A stretch of DNA of 64,000 nucleotides, taken from NCBI RefSeq assembly GCF_043642205.1, contig NZ_JBHZSG010000001.1:62001-126000 (forward strand), given 5' to 3'. The position numbers were made by a program, and so were the translations under genes. The DNA is from Thalassotalea_A litorea (lineage in GTDB: Bacteria; Pseudomonadota; Gammaproteobacteria; Enterobacterales; Alteromonadaceae). How positions within the stretch are numbered: position 1 is the stretch's first letter; every line of letters starts with the position of its first letter. Below, piece by piece: positions 7,943 through 17,078 of the stretch. The notes under the pieces are model-generated. The model was not told the origin of the DNA. It worked only from the letters and a program-made list of their open reading frames with translations, and searched no databases.

Positions 7943-8641
7943 ATGGTAATGGATATTTTTGAACGCTCCCAGGCCGCGAGAACGTCGATTTTAAATAAGC
8001 TAAAACAACAGGTAGAGGGTGCGGACTATAGTAAGTTGCCTGCTGAAAAAGGCTTTTGTTACCCGCAATTGCCGGTTGCTGACATGTTAGAAAATTTTGT
8101 CGCACATCTGCAGGCCAATCATGCCCAGGTGATTTCCGTTACTGCAGAGAATGTGTATCAGGTAGCAATCAATCAGCTACGTGAACGCGGTATTGAAAAA
8201 CTGCTGTGCGGGAAAGGCTCTGTGTTAGCCGAGCCATTGCAGGCCACACTGGACTCTGCACCGGAGCAAACGCTAAAACTCAGTATCTATGACTCGCATC
8301 TGGCGGATTGTAAGCAAGAGATGTTCTATGACATGCCGGCCAGTATTAGTAGCAGTCGTTGGCTCATTGCCGAAACAGGCACGCTTGTGCTCTGGCCTTC
8401 AGCGAGCGAACCACGGACGCTATCTTTAATTCCACCGGTTCATATTGTGGTTGCCTATGCGAGCACCTTACATGCAAACTTCGCGACGTTGATCCACAAC
8501 AATCAGTGGCAAGCACAGATGCCCACGAATGTATTGTTGATTTCCGGACCGTCGAAGACCGCGGATATCCAACAAACATTGGCGTTTGGTGCTCATGGCC
8601 CTAAAGAGCTAATTGTATTACTGGTGAACGATCTGATTTAA
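7943..8641 (+). CDS. lutC: L-lactate oxidation subunit LutC (LUD domain)
   Basis: Third LutABC subunit, 232 residues, a LUD-domain protein. A frame open from a TTG at 7859 lies inside lutB. ATG 7943 is the natural start because it follows the lutB stop by two bases and has AAGAGG upstream. The typical motif A-E-T-G-T-L-V-L-W-P-S is present near residue 140, followed by P-P-V-H-I-V-V at the expected place. No separate promoter is visible, so expression should follow lutAB. About 70 bases of featureless spacer separate it from the kinase gene downstream. Confidence 0.92.
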   Translation: MVMDIFERSQAARTSILNKLKQQVEGADYSKLPAEKGFCYPQLPVADMLENFVAHLQANHAQVISVTAENVYQVAINQLRERGIEKLLCGKGSVLAEPLQATLDSAPEQTLKLSIYDSHLADCKQEMFYDMPASISSSRWLIAETGTLVLWPSASEPRTLSLIPPVHIVVAYASTLHANFATLIHNNQWQAQMPTNVLLISGPSKTADIQQTLAFGAHGPKELIVLLVNDLI

Positions 8642-8714
8642 CCGTTCCGGGAGTTGAATCTTCCTGGCGCAATTCTGCCGAGCAATGATAAGGCGCAGCT
8701 GAAATTTACTAATT

Positions 8715-10136
8715 ATGAATAATGACAATAATCACCATACACTGATCATCGATATCGGTAAAACCCATGTAAAGATTCATGTTCTTAACAAGCGCTTTGA
8801 ACCTGAATTTGCGAGGCAAATGACCAATAAAGTCAATACCGATGGCGAATATCCTAGCTTAGATACGGACGCTATCTGGCAATGGCTGTGCGAAACAATC
8901 CGCGCGGCATCGGCGCAATATTCTATCGAGAAAATGACGATTACCACCCATGGTGCGACCGCCGCATTAGTAAACCGAGAAAACTCGGGGGACAGTGGTT
9001 TGGTGTTGCCGATTTTGGACTATGAATATGACAGCATCTATGAGCAGACTCCTGACTATGAAAACCTCAGGCCTGACTTTGATACTACCTATTCACCGAT
9101 GTTGCCAGCAGGATTAAACTTAGGGCGACAGTTATATTGGTTGCAGCGGCAGTTTCCACAGCCATTTGCAACCGCCACCGATATACTGATGTATCCCCAA
9201 TACTGGGTTTGGCGACTTACCGGACATTTGAGTTCGGAGATAACATCATTGGGTTGTCATACTGACTTATGGTCTTTAAAAGATGATGACTTTTCCAGTC
9301 TGGTCGATACGTTGCAAATCAGAGATCTTTTTCCACCATTGCATCATGCCTGGTTCAATTGCGGTCAGGTAACGCCGGAACTAACCGAGCACTTAGGGGT
9401 ACAACCCGGGTGTCAGGTGTTTAATGGCCTGCATGACAGCAATGCGAGCTTTTTACGCTATCGAATGACGCAAAAAGATGCGCCTTTTACCGTGGTTTCC
9501 ACCGGTACCTGGACAATTCTGATGGCTTCTAACGTGCCATTGAATTCGTTGCGCCATGACAAGGATATGTTGGCAAATATTGACGCATTAGGAACGCCCG
9601 TGGCTTGTGCCAGGTTTATGGGAGGTCGTGAATTTGAACGGATTTGTGAGCAAGCCGGATCATGGCTGGGTGAGCAATTTACGGAAGCGGATATTCAACA
9701 GATTATCACTGAGCAGGTGTTTGCTTTACCGGACTTTAGTCAGGGCAGTGGACCTTTTGGTGGCCATCCTGCAGGGTTTTCAGGGCCATTAGAAAAAATT
9801 AGCGGCATTGCTCTGGCTACCTTGTATAGTGCGTTGATGATTGATTACCAATTAACGATGCTACAAGCCAGGGGAAACGTCTATATTGAGGGGGCTTTCC
9901 TTAAAAACCCATTATTGTGCAGTCTATTAAACCAACTCCGACGTGAGCAAAACGTTTATCTTTCTTCTGATTCAACCGGCACTGTACTTGGCGCCGCATA
10001 TCTTACGGATTGGCAAAATGCCGAGGGACAGATTGATATCCAGGATGCCGGACATACAAAGGTTGCGGGTTTGAATGAATACAAGCGCCAGTGGTTACAA
10101 CAGATAGAGCTTGGTCATCAGCCCTTGCGTGCTTAG
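8715..10136 (+). CDS. rhaB: FGGY-family sugar kinase, probable L-rhamnulokinase
   Basis: A 473-residue FGGY carbohydrate kinase predicted to phosphorylate L-rhamnulose to L-rhamnulose 1-phosphate in the cytoplasm. The N-terminal phosphate-binding motif is D-I-G-K-T-H-V-K (residues about 12-19). The second domain contains G-L-H-D-S-N-A-S, with the catalytic-type Asp, and V-V-S-T-G-T-W adenosine-site residues. The sequence differs from the enterobacterial RhaB pattern, so the substrate call rests on context: it is the only FGGY kinase between isomerase and aldolase genes. L-fuculose is a less likely substrate. A bidirectional terminator separates it from the convergent regulator gene. Confidence 0.85.
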   Translation: MNNDNNHHTLIIDIGKTHVKIHVLNKRFEPEFARQMTNKVNTDGEYPSLDTDAIWQWLCETIRAASAQYSIEKMTITTHGATAALVNRENSGDSGLVLPILDYEYDSIYEQTPDYENLRPDFDTTYSPMLPAGLNLGRQLYWLQRQFPQPFATATDILMYPQYWVWRLTGHLSSEITSLGCHTDLWSLKDDDFSSLVDTLQIRDLFPPLHHAWFNCGQVTPELTEHLGVQPGCQVFNGLHDSNASFLRYRMTQKDAPFTVVSTGTWTILMASNVPLNSLRHDKDMLANIDALGTPVACARFMGGREFERICEQAGSWLGEQFTEADIQQIITEQVFALPDFSQGSGPFGGHPAGFSGPLEKISGIALATLYSALMIDYQLTMLQARGNVYIEGAFLKNPLLCSLLNQLRREQNVYLSSDSTGTVLGAAYLTDWQNAEGQIDIQDAGHTKVAGLNEYKRQWLQQIELGHQPLRA

Positions 10137-10146
10137 GGCAATAAAA

Positions 10147-10195
10147 AAGAGTTACTTTAGTGGAAATTTTTTCAACTAATGTAACTCTTGTTTTT
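10147..10195. terminator. Bidirectional terminator between rhaB and the DeoR regulator
   Basis: AAGAGTTAC with TTAGT (about 10147-10161) pairs with ACTAA and GTAACTCTT (10175-10189), interrupted by one T-T mismatch. It is flanked by A-rich sequence on the left and a T-run on the right, so it can serve both convergent genes. Confidence 0.85.
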
Positions 10196-10257
10196 CAAGC
10201 GTTGGCGTTTTGCCAAGAAAGGCGCGTTGACATCACAGATGTAATCGTGCCTTATAA

Positions 10258-11046
10258 CTACTCATCATCAGCCGCTTCAACCAAAATAACTTCAATCCCT
10301 TGCTCTTCAAAATAACGGACCGATTCCGGATCCGCTTTAGAGTCGGTGATCAAAATATCAACTTCTTGCAATGGGCACAGAATAAAATTGCTACGTTTGC
10401 CTACTTTTGAGCTATCCGCAAGAATCACCAGTTTCTCAGTTTGTTTTTTCAGTTTTTGTTCTGATCTTATCAGTAGAGGATCGGACTCCATCACACCAAA
10501 TTTGCCGATACCAGGGGTACCCATAAACATCATGGTACCATGGTAATTCTCGGTACTGTCTTTTTCATAGGAGCTAAGAATGATACCTTGCTCACGGTAA
10601 ATTTCACCGCCGGGCAGGGTAACCTGGCTATCACTATTTTCGGTAATGTAACTGGCCAGCACGAATGAGTTTGTCAAAATGTTGAGGTGCATGTCTGACA
10701 AAAATTCACCCATCATATATGTGGAACTACCACCGTTTATGATGATCGAATCACCGTCCGCACACAGCTCCACAGCCCTTTTGGCAATTAACTTTTTCGT
10801 CTGCGCGCGCTTGGTTTTATCGACAATGAACGCCGAGCTGGAAAGGTGTTTCTTTTTCGGCTCACCATTTATGGATTCCGCGCCACCGCGAATTTTATTG
10901 ATTTCACCACGTTGGGACATTTTGGTAATGTCACGCCTGATAGTTGCTTCCGACGCATTTAGCTTTTCGGTCAAACTGCGGACACTGGCAAATTGCTCTT
11001 GATCCAAGATGTCCTTAATAAGTTGCTGCCTATGCTTTTCTAACAT
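10258..11046 (-). CDS. DeoR-family transcriptional regulator, likely controls the locus
   Basis: Sugar-responsive repressor-type protein. The N-terminal winged helix has the DeoR signature A-S-E-A-T-I-R-R-D-I, and the C-terminal sugar-phosphate-binding domain has I-I-I-N-G-G-S-S-T near residue 90. The start at 11046 is chosen because DeoR proteins usually begin about M-L-E-K-H-R-Q-Q and AGGACAGGG lies just upstream; ATG 11094 would add 16 residues. It is the only transcription factor in the catabolic half. It is divergent from kdgK and the TRAP genes across 444 bp, a typical arrangement for local control. The effector is probably a phosphorylated intermediate such as rhamnulose 1-phosphate or KDPG; that is inference. 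Confidence 0.88.
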   Translation of the reverse strand: MLEKHRQQLIKDILDQEQFASVRSLTEKLNASEATIRRDITKMSQRGEINKIRGGAESINGEPKKKHLSSSAFIVDKTKRAQTKKLIAKRAVELCADGDSIIINGGSSTYMMGEFLSDMHLNILTNSFVLASYITENSDSQVTLPGGEIYREQGIILSSYEKDSTENYHGTMMFMGTPGIGKFGVMESDPLLIRSEQKLKKQTEKLVILADSSKVGKRSNFILCPLQEVDILITDSKADPESVRYFEEQGIEVILVEAADDE

Positions 11047-11094
11047 TGGTAAACCCTGTCCTGAGGTGTCGCTAGTTGCTTTTTGTCTAGTCAT

Positions 11095-11538
11095 ATTCTA
11101 TCGGCAAAATCCATTGTGAGCAATTACCCGTCAATATAACATTATTTGATTGTTAAAGACAGTTATTGATTGCTTTCTGCGTTTTTGAAAATGGCGTGAC
11201 GGCTTGGCTTTGGGCGCCATTAACGTGAGATAAAATCAACCGATTGTTAACAACCTGAATTGATGAAGAATAAACATCTGTATCTGGCGCGCTTTCAGCC
11301 TAAGGCTTTTCGCTAATTAGATAACTAACGCTCATAAATAATCTATTTCGCTCATTTACAATCATGTCGTCCGTGGTTAAAATGCCTCAAGGTGATATTT
11401 TTTCATCTTATACTCACGTGCCTTAGTTGGGTTAAGCAACAGTCAAGGTTACGCAACGTAGGTTTGGACATAGATACGGTTGAGCAAAGCTCGCATTGAC
11501 GATTGTCAGAAAATAAAAAGAAAGATTAAGGATGTAGA
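11095..11538. promoter_or_regulatory. Divergent intergenic region between the DeoR gene and kdgK
   Basis: A 444-bp gene-free, AT-rich stretch that must hold promoters for both directions. It contains GATTGTTAA twice (near 11151 and 11242) and TGAATTGATGA near 11256, which also occurs just before lutA (5637). No -35/-10 pair stands out well enough to mark, and no long open frame is present. Confidence 0.45.
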
Positions 11539-12453
11539 GTGGAAGTAGCAATCCTGGGTGAATGCATGGTGGAGCTGAGTCAGCAACCGGATGGTCATTA
11601 TAAAATGGGCTTTGGCGGAGACACGCTAAACACCGCTATTTATTTGAGTCGCTGCGGTGGACGTTGCGATTATTTTACCGCCATCGGAGATGACCTATAC
11701 AGTGCACAAATGAAGGCGGAGTGGCAAAAGGAAGGTGTCGGCGTTAATCACGTTATCACACGTGCTGGAGCAAATTCAGGTTTATACATTATCGAAAATG
11801 ATGACCACGGAGAACGTCACTTTCATTACTGGCGTGACACTGCGCCAGCGCGGGAATTACTTACCATTGCCCCGGATATTTTCACCATATTGATGGATTA
11901 CCCGCTGCTGTTCCTTACCGGCATTACGCTTTCGATATATTCAGATGCGGATCGGGAAACCTTGTTTGCGTTTCTTAAACGCTATCGCTTAAATGGTGGC
12001 CGGGTGGTGTTTGATAACAACTATCGTCCACGTAATTGGCATTCTCAGGCCGATGCAATCCACGCCTATCAATCGATGATGGAAAATACCGATATCGGGC
12101 TAATCAGTCTTGAAGATGAAATCGCTTTATATGGTGAACACCAGGTTGAAGCTTGTATGGAGCGCTGGATTAGTAAGGGTGTTTGTGAGCTGGTCGTCAA
12201 GAATGGCGAACAAGGCTGTACGGCGTATCACCAGCAACAATACGTGTTTGTACCGCTACCAAACGTCGTTAAACCGCTGGATACGACCGCGGCAGGCGAT
12301 TCCTTTAATGGCGCATATCTGGCAGCGCGAATGCAGGGTAAACCGCTTGAACGTTGCATAACCGATGCGCAACATTGCGCCGGGGTGGTGATCATGCATA
12401 AAGGGGCAATTATTGATAAAGGCATCCCCTTACAGCCCGGAGACCTGGCGTGA
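11539..12453 (+). CDS. kdgK: 2-keto-3-deoxygluconate kinase (PfkB family)
   Basis: Ribokinase/PfkB-type kinase of 304 residues that phosphorylates 2-keto-3-deoxy-D-gluconate to KDPG. The N-terminal G-F-G-G-D-T-L-N-T-A substrate-site motif and the C-terminal D-T-T-A-A-G-D-S-F-N-G-A signature with the catalytic Asp are both visible. Translation starts at a GTG with AAGGA seven bases upstream. It is the first gene of a tight cluster with the TRAP transporter, and its stop codon overlaps the dctP start by one base. It receives the product of KduI and KduD encoded just downstream. KDPG aldolase is not in the window and must be supplied elsewhere. Confidence 0.93.
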   Translation: MEVAILGECMVELSQQPDGHYKMGFGGDTLNTAIYLSRCGGRCDYFTAIGDDLYSAQMKAEWQKEGVGVNHVITRAGANSGLYIIENDDHGERHFHYWRDTAPARELLTIAPDIFTILMDYPLLFLTGITLSIYSDADRETLFAFLKRYRLNGGRVVFDNNYRPRNWHSQADAIHAYQSMMENTDIGLISLEDEIALYGEHQVEACMERWISKGVCELVVKNGEQGCTAYHQQQYVFVPLPNVVKPLDTTAAGDSFNGAYLAARMQGKPLERCITDAQHCAGVVIMHKGAIIDKGIPLQPGDLA

Positions 12454-13442
12454 TGATTAAAAATATAATATCTCACCTGATTTTGGCTTTGGCGCTGGTT
12501 TTGAGTGGCTGCGGACAAGATCATCAAGCCAATGTGTCGATTCGCCTGGCTCATGGTCTGGACATTCAACATCCCGTGCACAAATCCCTGCAGTACATGG
12601 ATCAGCAACTTCAAACGATATCATCTGGTCAAATGCGTTTAGAGATCTATCCTTCCGGTCAGTTGGGTTCGGAGCGGGAAATTATCGAACTTTTGCAGAT
12701 TGGCACGCTCGGGATGACCAAGGTATCCGCTAGTTCTCTTGAAGCTTTTGTACCTGAGATGAAAGTGTTTAGTGTGCCGTACCTGTTTAATGACCAAGCA
12801 CATTATTGGAAAACCTTAGACAGTGATATTGGTAAAGCGTTATTAGATGCGGGATTGGAATATCGGGTCAAAGGCCTGGGTTATTTTGATGCAGGCAGTC
12901 GTAGTTTTTATACAACGGCGAAAAAAGTAGAACAGCCAGCCGACTTAAATGGTTTAAAAATACGGGTTATGAACAGTCAGTCTGCTGTCGACATGGTGAA
13001 TACGATCGGTGGTGCAGCAACGCCGGTAAGTTGGGGGGAACTTTATACCGCATTACAACAGGGCATTGTCGAAGGTGCGGAAAATAATCCGCCAAGCTTC
13101 TTTTATTCTAAGCATTACGAAGTAAGTAAGTACTTTCTTCTTGATGAACATACCTCGATTCCAGACATTATCATTATCGGTACACATTTGTGGAACAAAC
13201 TTTCAGAGCAGCAACGTCACTGGCTTAATGAGGCAATGACAAGGGCGACTCATTACCAAAAAGAACTGTGGGCCGAATCGACAAAAATGTCATTGCAAAA
13301 AATCCAGGAAGCTGGCGTTGAAGTACTTATCGCGGATAAAACCCTGTTTCAGAACAGCGTACAACCCATCTATCAACAGTTACAGGGGCAGCCGCTCGGC
13401 GAGCTTGTGAATGACATTAAAGCGTTGGGAGCATTGCAATGA
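12453..13442 (+). CDS. dctP: TRAP transporter solute-binding lipoprotein (DctP family)
   Basis: Periplasmic receptor of a TRAP transporter, about 329 residues. It starts at ATG 12453, overlapping the kdgK stop (a GTG at 12450 is also in frame). The signal segment ends in L-S-G-C, so it is predicted to be lipid-anchored, unlike most soluble DctP proteins. DctP-type features include the Y-P-S-G-Q-L-G-S-E-R-E segment and the M-N-S-Q-S-A-V-D region, with an arginine (K-I-R-V-M) expected to bind the ligand carboxylate. With kdgK, kduD and kduI alongside, the ligand is probably the unsaturated or ring-opened uronate released by GH105. Confidence 0.92.
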   Translation: MIKNIISHLILALALVLSGCGQDHQANVSIRLAHGLDIQHPVHKSLQYMDQQLQTISSGQMRLEIYPSGQLGSEREIIELLQIGTLGMTKVSASSLEAFVPEMKVFSVPYLFNDQAHYWKTLDSDIGKALLDAGLEYRVKGLGYFDAGSRSFYTTAKKVEQPADLNGLKIRVMNSQSAVDMVNTIGGAATPVSWGELYTALQQGIVEGAENNPPSFFYSKHYEVSKYFLLDEHTSIPDIIIIGTHLWNKLSEQQRHWLNEAMTRATHYQKELWAESTKMSLQKIQEAGVEVLIADKTLFQNSVQPIYQQLQGQPLGELVNDIKALGALQ

Positions 13443-13975
13443 AATGGTTAGACCTCAGTATAGAGGCGATTAATACCTTATTAAGGGGACTACTTGCGGT
13501 GATGATGACACTGCTCGTTCTTGTCGTAACCTGGCAGGTGTTAACCCGATTTATTTTGCCACAACCGAGTTCGTTTACAGAAGAAATGGCACGGTTTTTA
13601 CTTATCTGGGTCAGTTTACTCGGGGGTGCTTATGCCTATCGCCTGCATAGTCATCTCGGGTTCGATTTGTTGGTCAGAAATTTACCGCCGAAAAAAGCCA
13701 TTACCTTGTATCGATTTTGTTGTCTTCTAGTCGCGATATTCGCAATATTGGTTCTTATTGTCGGTGGCAGCAATTTAGTTTCTCTGACCTGGTCGTTGGG
13801 ACAAAACTCACCGGTACTTAATGTACCGATGGCGGCAATCTACTCAGTGCTGCCGTTAAGTGGAGTGTTGTTTCTTATCTATAGCCTGTTTTTCTTTATT
13901 TATGCTGACCATCACGCGCCTTCTTTGAGGCGGGAAGTGAGCGTTGATCACCGTGAGGGTAACGCCAATGACTAG
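13439..13975 (+). CDS. dctQ: TRAP transporter small membrane subunit (DctQ family)
   Basis: A 178-residue inner-membrane protein with four hydrophobic segments and the conserved W-Q-V-L-T-R-F and F-T-E-E-M-A-R-F-L-L-I-W motifs of the DctQ family. It overlaps dctP by four bases (ATGA) and dctM by eight, so the three subunits are translationally coupled. It joins DctM to form the sodium-driven permease. Confidence 0.93.
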   Translation: MKWLDLSIEAINTLLRGLLAVMMTLLVLVVTWQVLTRFILPQPSSFTEEMARFLLIWVSLLGGAYAYRLHSHLGFDLLVRNLPPKKAITLYRFCCLLVAIFAILVLIVGGSNLVSLTWSLGQNSPVLNVPMAAIYSVLPLSGVLFLIYSLFFFIYADHHAPSLRREVSVDHREGNAND

Positions 13976-15260
13976 TTTGCTTCTATTTGGTGTATTTGCA
14001 CTGTTACTACTGATTAATTTACCGATTGCTTTGGCAATCATCTTTGCGACGCTGGTCACTATGGTGGCGACCATTGATTCGCTACCGGCGCTGACCACCA
14101 TAGCTCAGCGACTGGTTGCGGGTATCGATAGCTTTGCACTGTTAGCAATCCCGTATTTTATCTTATCGGGGTTTTTAATGGGCCAGGGTGGGATCGCACA
14201 TCGGCTGATCGTCTTTGCTAAGGTGTTAGTGGGGCGATTACCCGGCGGTCTGGCGATAGTCAACGTTATCTCTTGTGCGCTGTTTGGTTCCATTTCTGGT
14301 TCAGCGGTCGCTGCAACGTCGGCGATTGGCGGATTTATGATCCCGGCGATGGAAAAAGAAGGGTATAAAAAGTCATTCAGCACCGCCGTAACCGTTACTG
14401 CGGCGACTACCGGGATGTTGATCCCGCCCAGCAATATTTTGATTATTTATTCTCTGGCAAGTGGTGGTGTGTCGATTGCCGCGCTATTTATTGCCGGATA
14501 TCTGCCAGGACTTTTGGTTACCTTGTTGCTCATCGTAGGTGCGGTGATTTATGTGAAGCGACATAACATTTCGCCTGTGTCAGCACAAACCATTGAGCCC
14601 TTTTGGCCGTCGCTATTTGGAGCAATTCCGAGTCTGTTCTTGATAGTGCTGATTATTGGCGGCATCATCGCAGGTGTGTTTACCCCTACCGAAGCCGGTG
14701 CAATAGCGGTTTTATATTCACTGTGTTTATCCTTGGTGTTCTACAAAGAACTGCAGCTCAAAGATTTATACCCGATATTAATAAAATCGGTATTAACAAC
14801 AGCAATTGTAATGTTGTTAATCGGCGCTTCCTCTGCAATGTCGTGGCTGATGTCCTATGAAACTATCCCGCAATCTATCAGTAACGTGTTGTTGACCTTG
14901 TCACAGAATCCGTTGTTGATTCTGCTGATCATAAATTTGACGTTGTTGATCATTGGCACGTTTATGGATATGACACCAGCTGTCTTAATTTTCACGCCTA
15001 TCTTTTTGCCGGTCGCTGAGTCGTTAGGAATTTCGCCGCTGCACTTTGGCATTATGATGATTTTAAACCTATCGATAGGTTTATGTACGCCACCTGTGGG
15101 CAGTGTTCTATTTGTTGGCTGTAGCGTCGGTAAGGTGGGTATCAGTGAGATTATTAAACCAATTTTGCCGTTGTATGTGGCAATGATTTTAGCGCTTGTG
15201 TTGGTGACCATGTTCCCGGCAATCAGCGAATTTTTACCGAAATTGCTGGGCCTTATTTAG
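13968..15260 (+). CDS. dctM: TRAP transporter large permease subunit (DctM family)
   Basis: A 430-residue inner-membrane transport subunit with about 12 helices. It carries the typical G-S-I-S-G-S-A-V-A-A-T-S-A-I-G region and P-P-S-N-I-L-I-I-Y. ATG 13968 is chosen over an earlier in-frame TTG because it overlaps the dctQ end and follows a GAGGG site. It completes a kdgK-dctPQM-kduD-kduI gene set for uptake and conversion of uronates. Only 31 bp separate it from kduD. Confidence 0.95.
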   Translation: MTSLLLFGVFALLLLINLPIALAIIFATLVTMVATIDSLPALTTIAQRLVAGIDSFALLAIPYFILSGFLMGQGGIAHRLIVFAKVLVGRLPGGLAIVNVISCALFGSISGSAVAATSAIGGFMIPAMEKEGYKKSFSTAVTVTAATTGMLIPPSNILIIYSLASGGVSIAALFIAGYLPGLLVTLLLIVGAVIYVKRHNISPVSAQTIEPFWPSLFGAIPSLFLIVLIIGGIIAGVFTPTEAGAIAVLYSLCLSLVFYKELQLKDLYPILIKSVLTTAIVMLLIGASSAMSWLMSYETIPQSISNVLLTLSQNPLLILLIINLTLLIIGTFMDMTPAVLIFTPIFLPVAESLGISPLHFGIMMILNLSIGLCTPPVGSVLFVGCSVGKVGISEIIKPILPLYVAMILALVLVTMFPAISEFLPKLLGLI

Positions 15261-15291
15261 TTCAGTTGAATAACATTCAGGAATCAATTTT

Positions 15292-16065
15292 ATGCAAGAA
15301 TATTTACAATCTCAGTTTGGCTTGGAAGGCAAAGTTGCAATCGTAACTGGTGCCAGCAGAGGCCTCGGGCAGGCGATGGCGATAGCCTTAGGTGAAGCAG
15401 GTGCTACGGTGGTTGCCGTAGGCTCAAAGCCGGAAAATGTTCAGGCAACGGCCGATATGTTAAGTGCCAAAGGAATCAAGCATATCGGGCTTGGTTGCGA
15501 TCAGGGCGATGGTGCGCAAATCCAGAAAGTCATTAATGACACCGTCGCCGAATTCGGAAAAATTGACATTCTTGTTAATAACGCGGGGACAATCAAGCGA
15601 TCTCCTGCTCATGAATTCAGTGATGAAGATTGGGAAGAGGTGATTAACGTTAACCTCAATGGCGTTTTTCGATTTTGCCGCGAAGCCGGTAAACACATGC
15701 TTAAACAAGGATCAGGAAAAATTATCAATATCGCGTCGTTATTGAGTTTTTCCGGTGGTATTACCGTTCCAGCTTATGCCGCGAGCAAGGGTGGAGTGGC
15801 ACAAATCACCAAGGCGCTCGCGAATGAGTGGGCTCAGTCTGGTATTCAGGTGAACGCCATTGCCCCAGGATATTTTGAAACCGATAACACCTTCAATCTG
15901 CGTCAGGATCAAGAGCGATTTGACAGCATATCGGCTCGAATCCCAGCGGGCAGATGGGGCAAGCCGGATGATTTAGGCCCAGCAACGGTCTTTTTGGCCA
16001 GTAATGCGTCTAATTATATGAATGGCCACATCATGCTAGTTGATGGCGGCTGGATGGCTCGCTAA
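15292..16065 (+). CDS. kduD: 2-deoxy-D-gluconate 3-dehydrogenase type SDR (KduD)
   Basis: Short-chain dehydrogenase of 257 residues that reduces 2,5-diketo-3-deoxygluconate to 2-keto-3-deoxygluconate with NAD(P)H. It shows the T-G-A-S-R-G-L-G cofactor motif, N-N-A-G, and the Y-A-A-S-K catalytic pair near residues 162-166, with Ser about 13 residues earlier. Length and the N-terminal F-G-L-E-G-K-V-A-I-V pattern agree with KduD. AGGAA precedes the ATG. It lies between the TRAP genes and kduI, matching its place in the unsaturated-uronate pathway. Confidence 0.93.
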   Translation: MQEYLQSQFGLEGKVAIVTGASRGLGQAMAIALGEAGATVVAVGSKPENVQATADMLSAKGIKHIGLGCDQGDGAQIQKVINDTVAEFGKIDILVNNAGTIKRSPAHEFSDEDWEEVINVNLNGVFRFCREAGKHMLKQGSGKIINIASLLSFSGGITVPAYAASKGGVAQITKALANEWAQSGIQVNAIAPGYFETDNTFNLRQDQERFDSISARIPAGRWGKPDDLGPATVFLASNASNYMNGHIMLVDGGWMAR

Positions 16066-16072
16066 CGCTAGC

Positions 16073-16082
16073 TCAAATTCAA
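16073..16082 (-). promoter_or_regulatory. Candidate operator TTGAATTTGA before kduI
   Basis: On the minus strand this 10-mer equals the element found upstream of rhaD, of the first rhaI and of the minus-strand gene at 36652-38382. It lies 28 bases before kduI. Function is inferred from recurrence only. Confidence 0.35.
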
Positions 16083-16109
16083 TTTAACAATCAGAGTTAA
16101 GGAGTTCTT

Positions 16110-16940
16110 ATGGACTTTATGTTTTCTGCAGATATCAGAAGCTACAAAAATATGCGTAATGACGAGTTACGTGAAGCGTTTGTGACCAAACCTTTATTTA
16201 GCGCAGGTGCGATCAATCTGACTTATACCGATGTGGATCGTGGTGTTGTTGCCGGGATTATGCCTACCAGCCAGAGCATTGTCTTACCCACTCACAAAGA
16301 ACTTGCCGCCGATTATTTTTGCCAACGACGCGAGGCTGGCGTCATCAATATTGGTGGCAATGGTACGATTACGGTAGATGGTGTTTCCTACCCAATGGCC
16401 AACAAAGATAGTTTATATATCGCCAAAGAAAGCAAAGATGTTGAGTTTTTCTCCGCAGATGAAAATGCACCTGCAAAGTTTTATTTGGTGTCTTATCCCG
16501 CACATCGAGTAACCAAAACCGTGCATGTGCCAAAGGAAGCGGCCCAGTCAATTGAGTTAGGGTCGCAACAGACATCCAATGAGCGCACCATCTTTCAATC
16601 AATCCGTCCAGGGTTGGTCGACAGTTGCCAATTGGTAATGGGGATAACGGAATTGAAACCGGGTAGTGTTTGGAACACCAAACCACCGCATACGCATTTT
16701 CGTCGTACCGAAATATATATGTACTTTGACCTTCCTGTCGATGAACGTGTTTTCCATTTGATGGGTGAGCCTAAAGAAGTGCGCTCACTGTCATTGGAAC
16801 CAGAAGTTGCAATCGCGTCACCAAGCTGGTCGATTCATAGTGGCGTTGGTACCACCAACTATACCTTTATCTGGGCTATGGGTGGCGAAAATCAGGAATT
16901 CGACGACATGGATCACCTTACCGTTGCTGACCTGAAATAA
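16110..16940 (+). CDS. kduI: 5-keto-4-deoxyuronate isomerase (KduI)
   Basis: Cupin-fold isomerase of 276 residues (E. coli KduI has 278) that converts 5-keto-4-deoxyuronate, the ring-opened form of unsaturated uronate, to 2,5-diketo-3-deoxygluconate. The metal-site motif P-P-H-T-H-F-R-R-T-E is present near residues 192-201, and a later His in W-S-I-H-S-G-V-G completes the expected ligand set. A strong AAGGAG precedes the ATG. The enzyme links GH105 in the periplasm with KduD and KdgK in the cytoplasm. Confidence 0.96.
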   Translation: MDFMFSADIRSYKNMRNDELREAFVTKPLFSAGAINLTYTDVDRGVVAGIMPTSQSIVLPTHKELAADYFCQRREAGVINIGGNGTITVDGVSYPMANKDSLYIAKESKDVEFFSADENAPAKFYLVSYPAHRVTKTVHVPKEAAQSIELGSQQTSNERTIFQSIRPGLVDSCQLVMGITELKPGSVWNTKPPHTHFRRTEIYMYFDLPVDERVFHLMGEPKEVRSLSLEPEVAIASPSWSIHSGVGTTNYTFIWAMGGENQEFDDMDHLTVADLK

Positions 16941-17078
16941 ATCTGCTGTGGATGGATAGGGACTGATCATTGATATGCATCTGTCCCATTATCGCGGTCA
17001 ACTGGTTTTAAACTTTATTTTTGCGCTGGTGCTCAAATCAGTAACCAGGAATGTTACACCTTAAATTTAGGAATTGTT

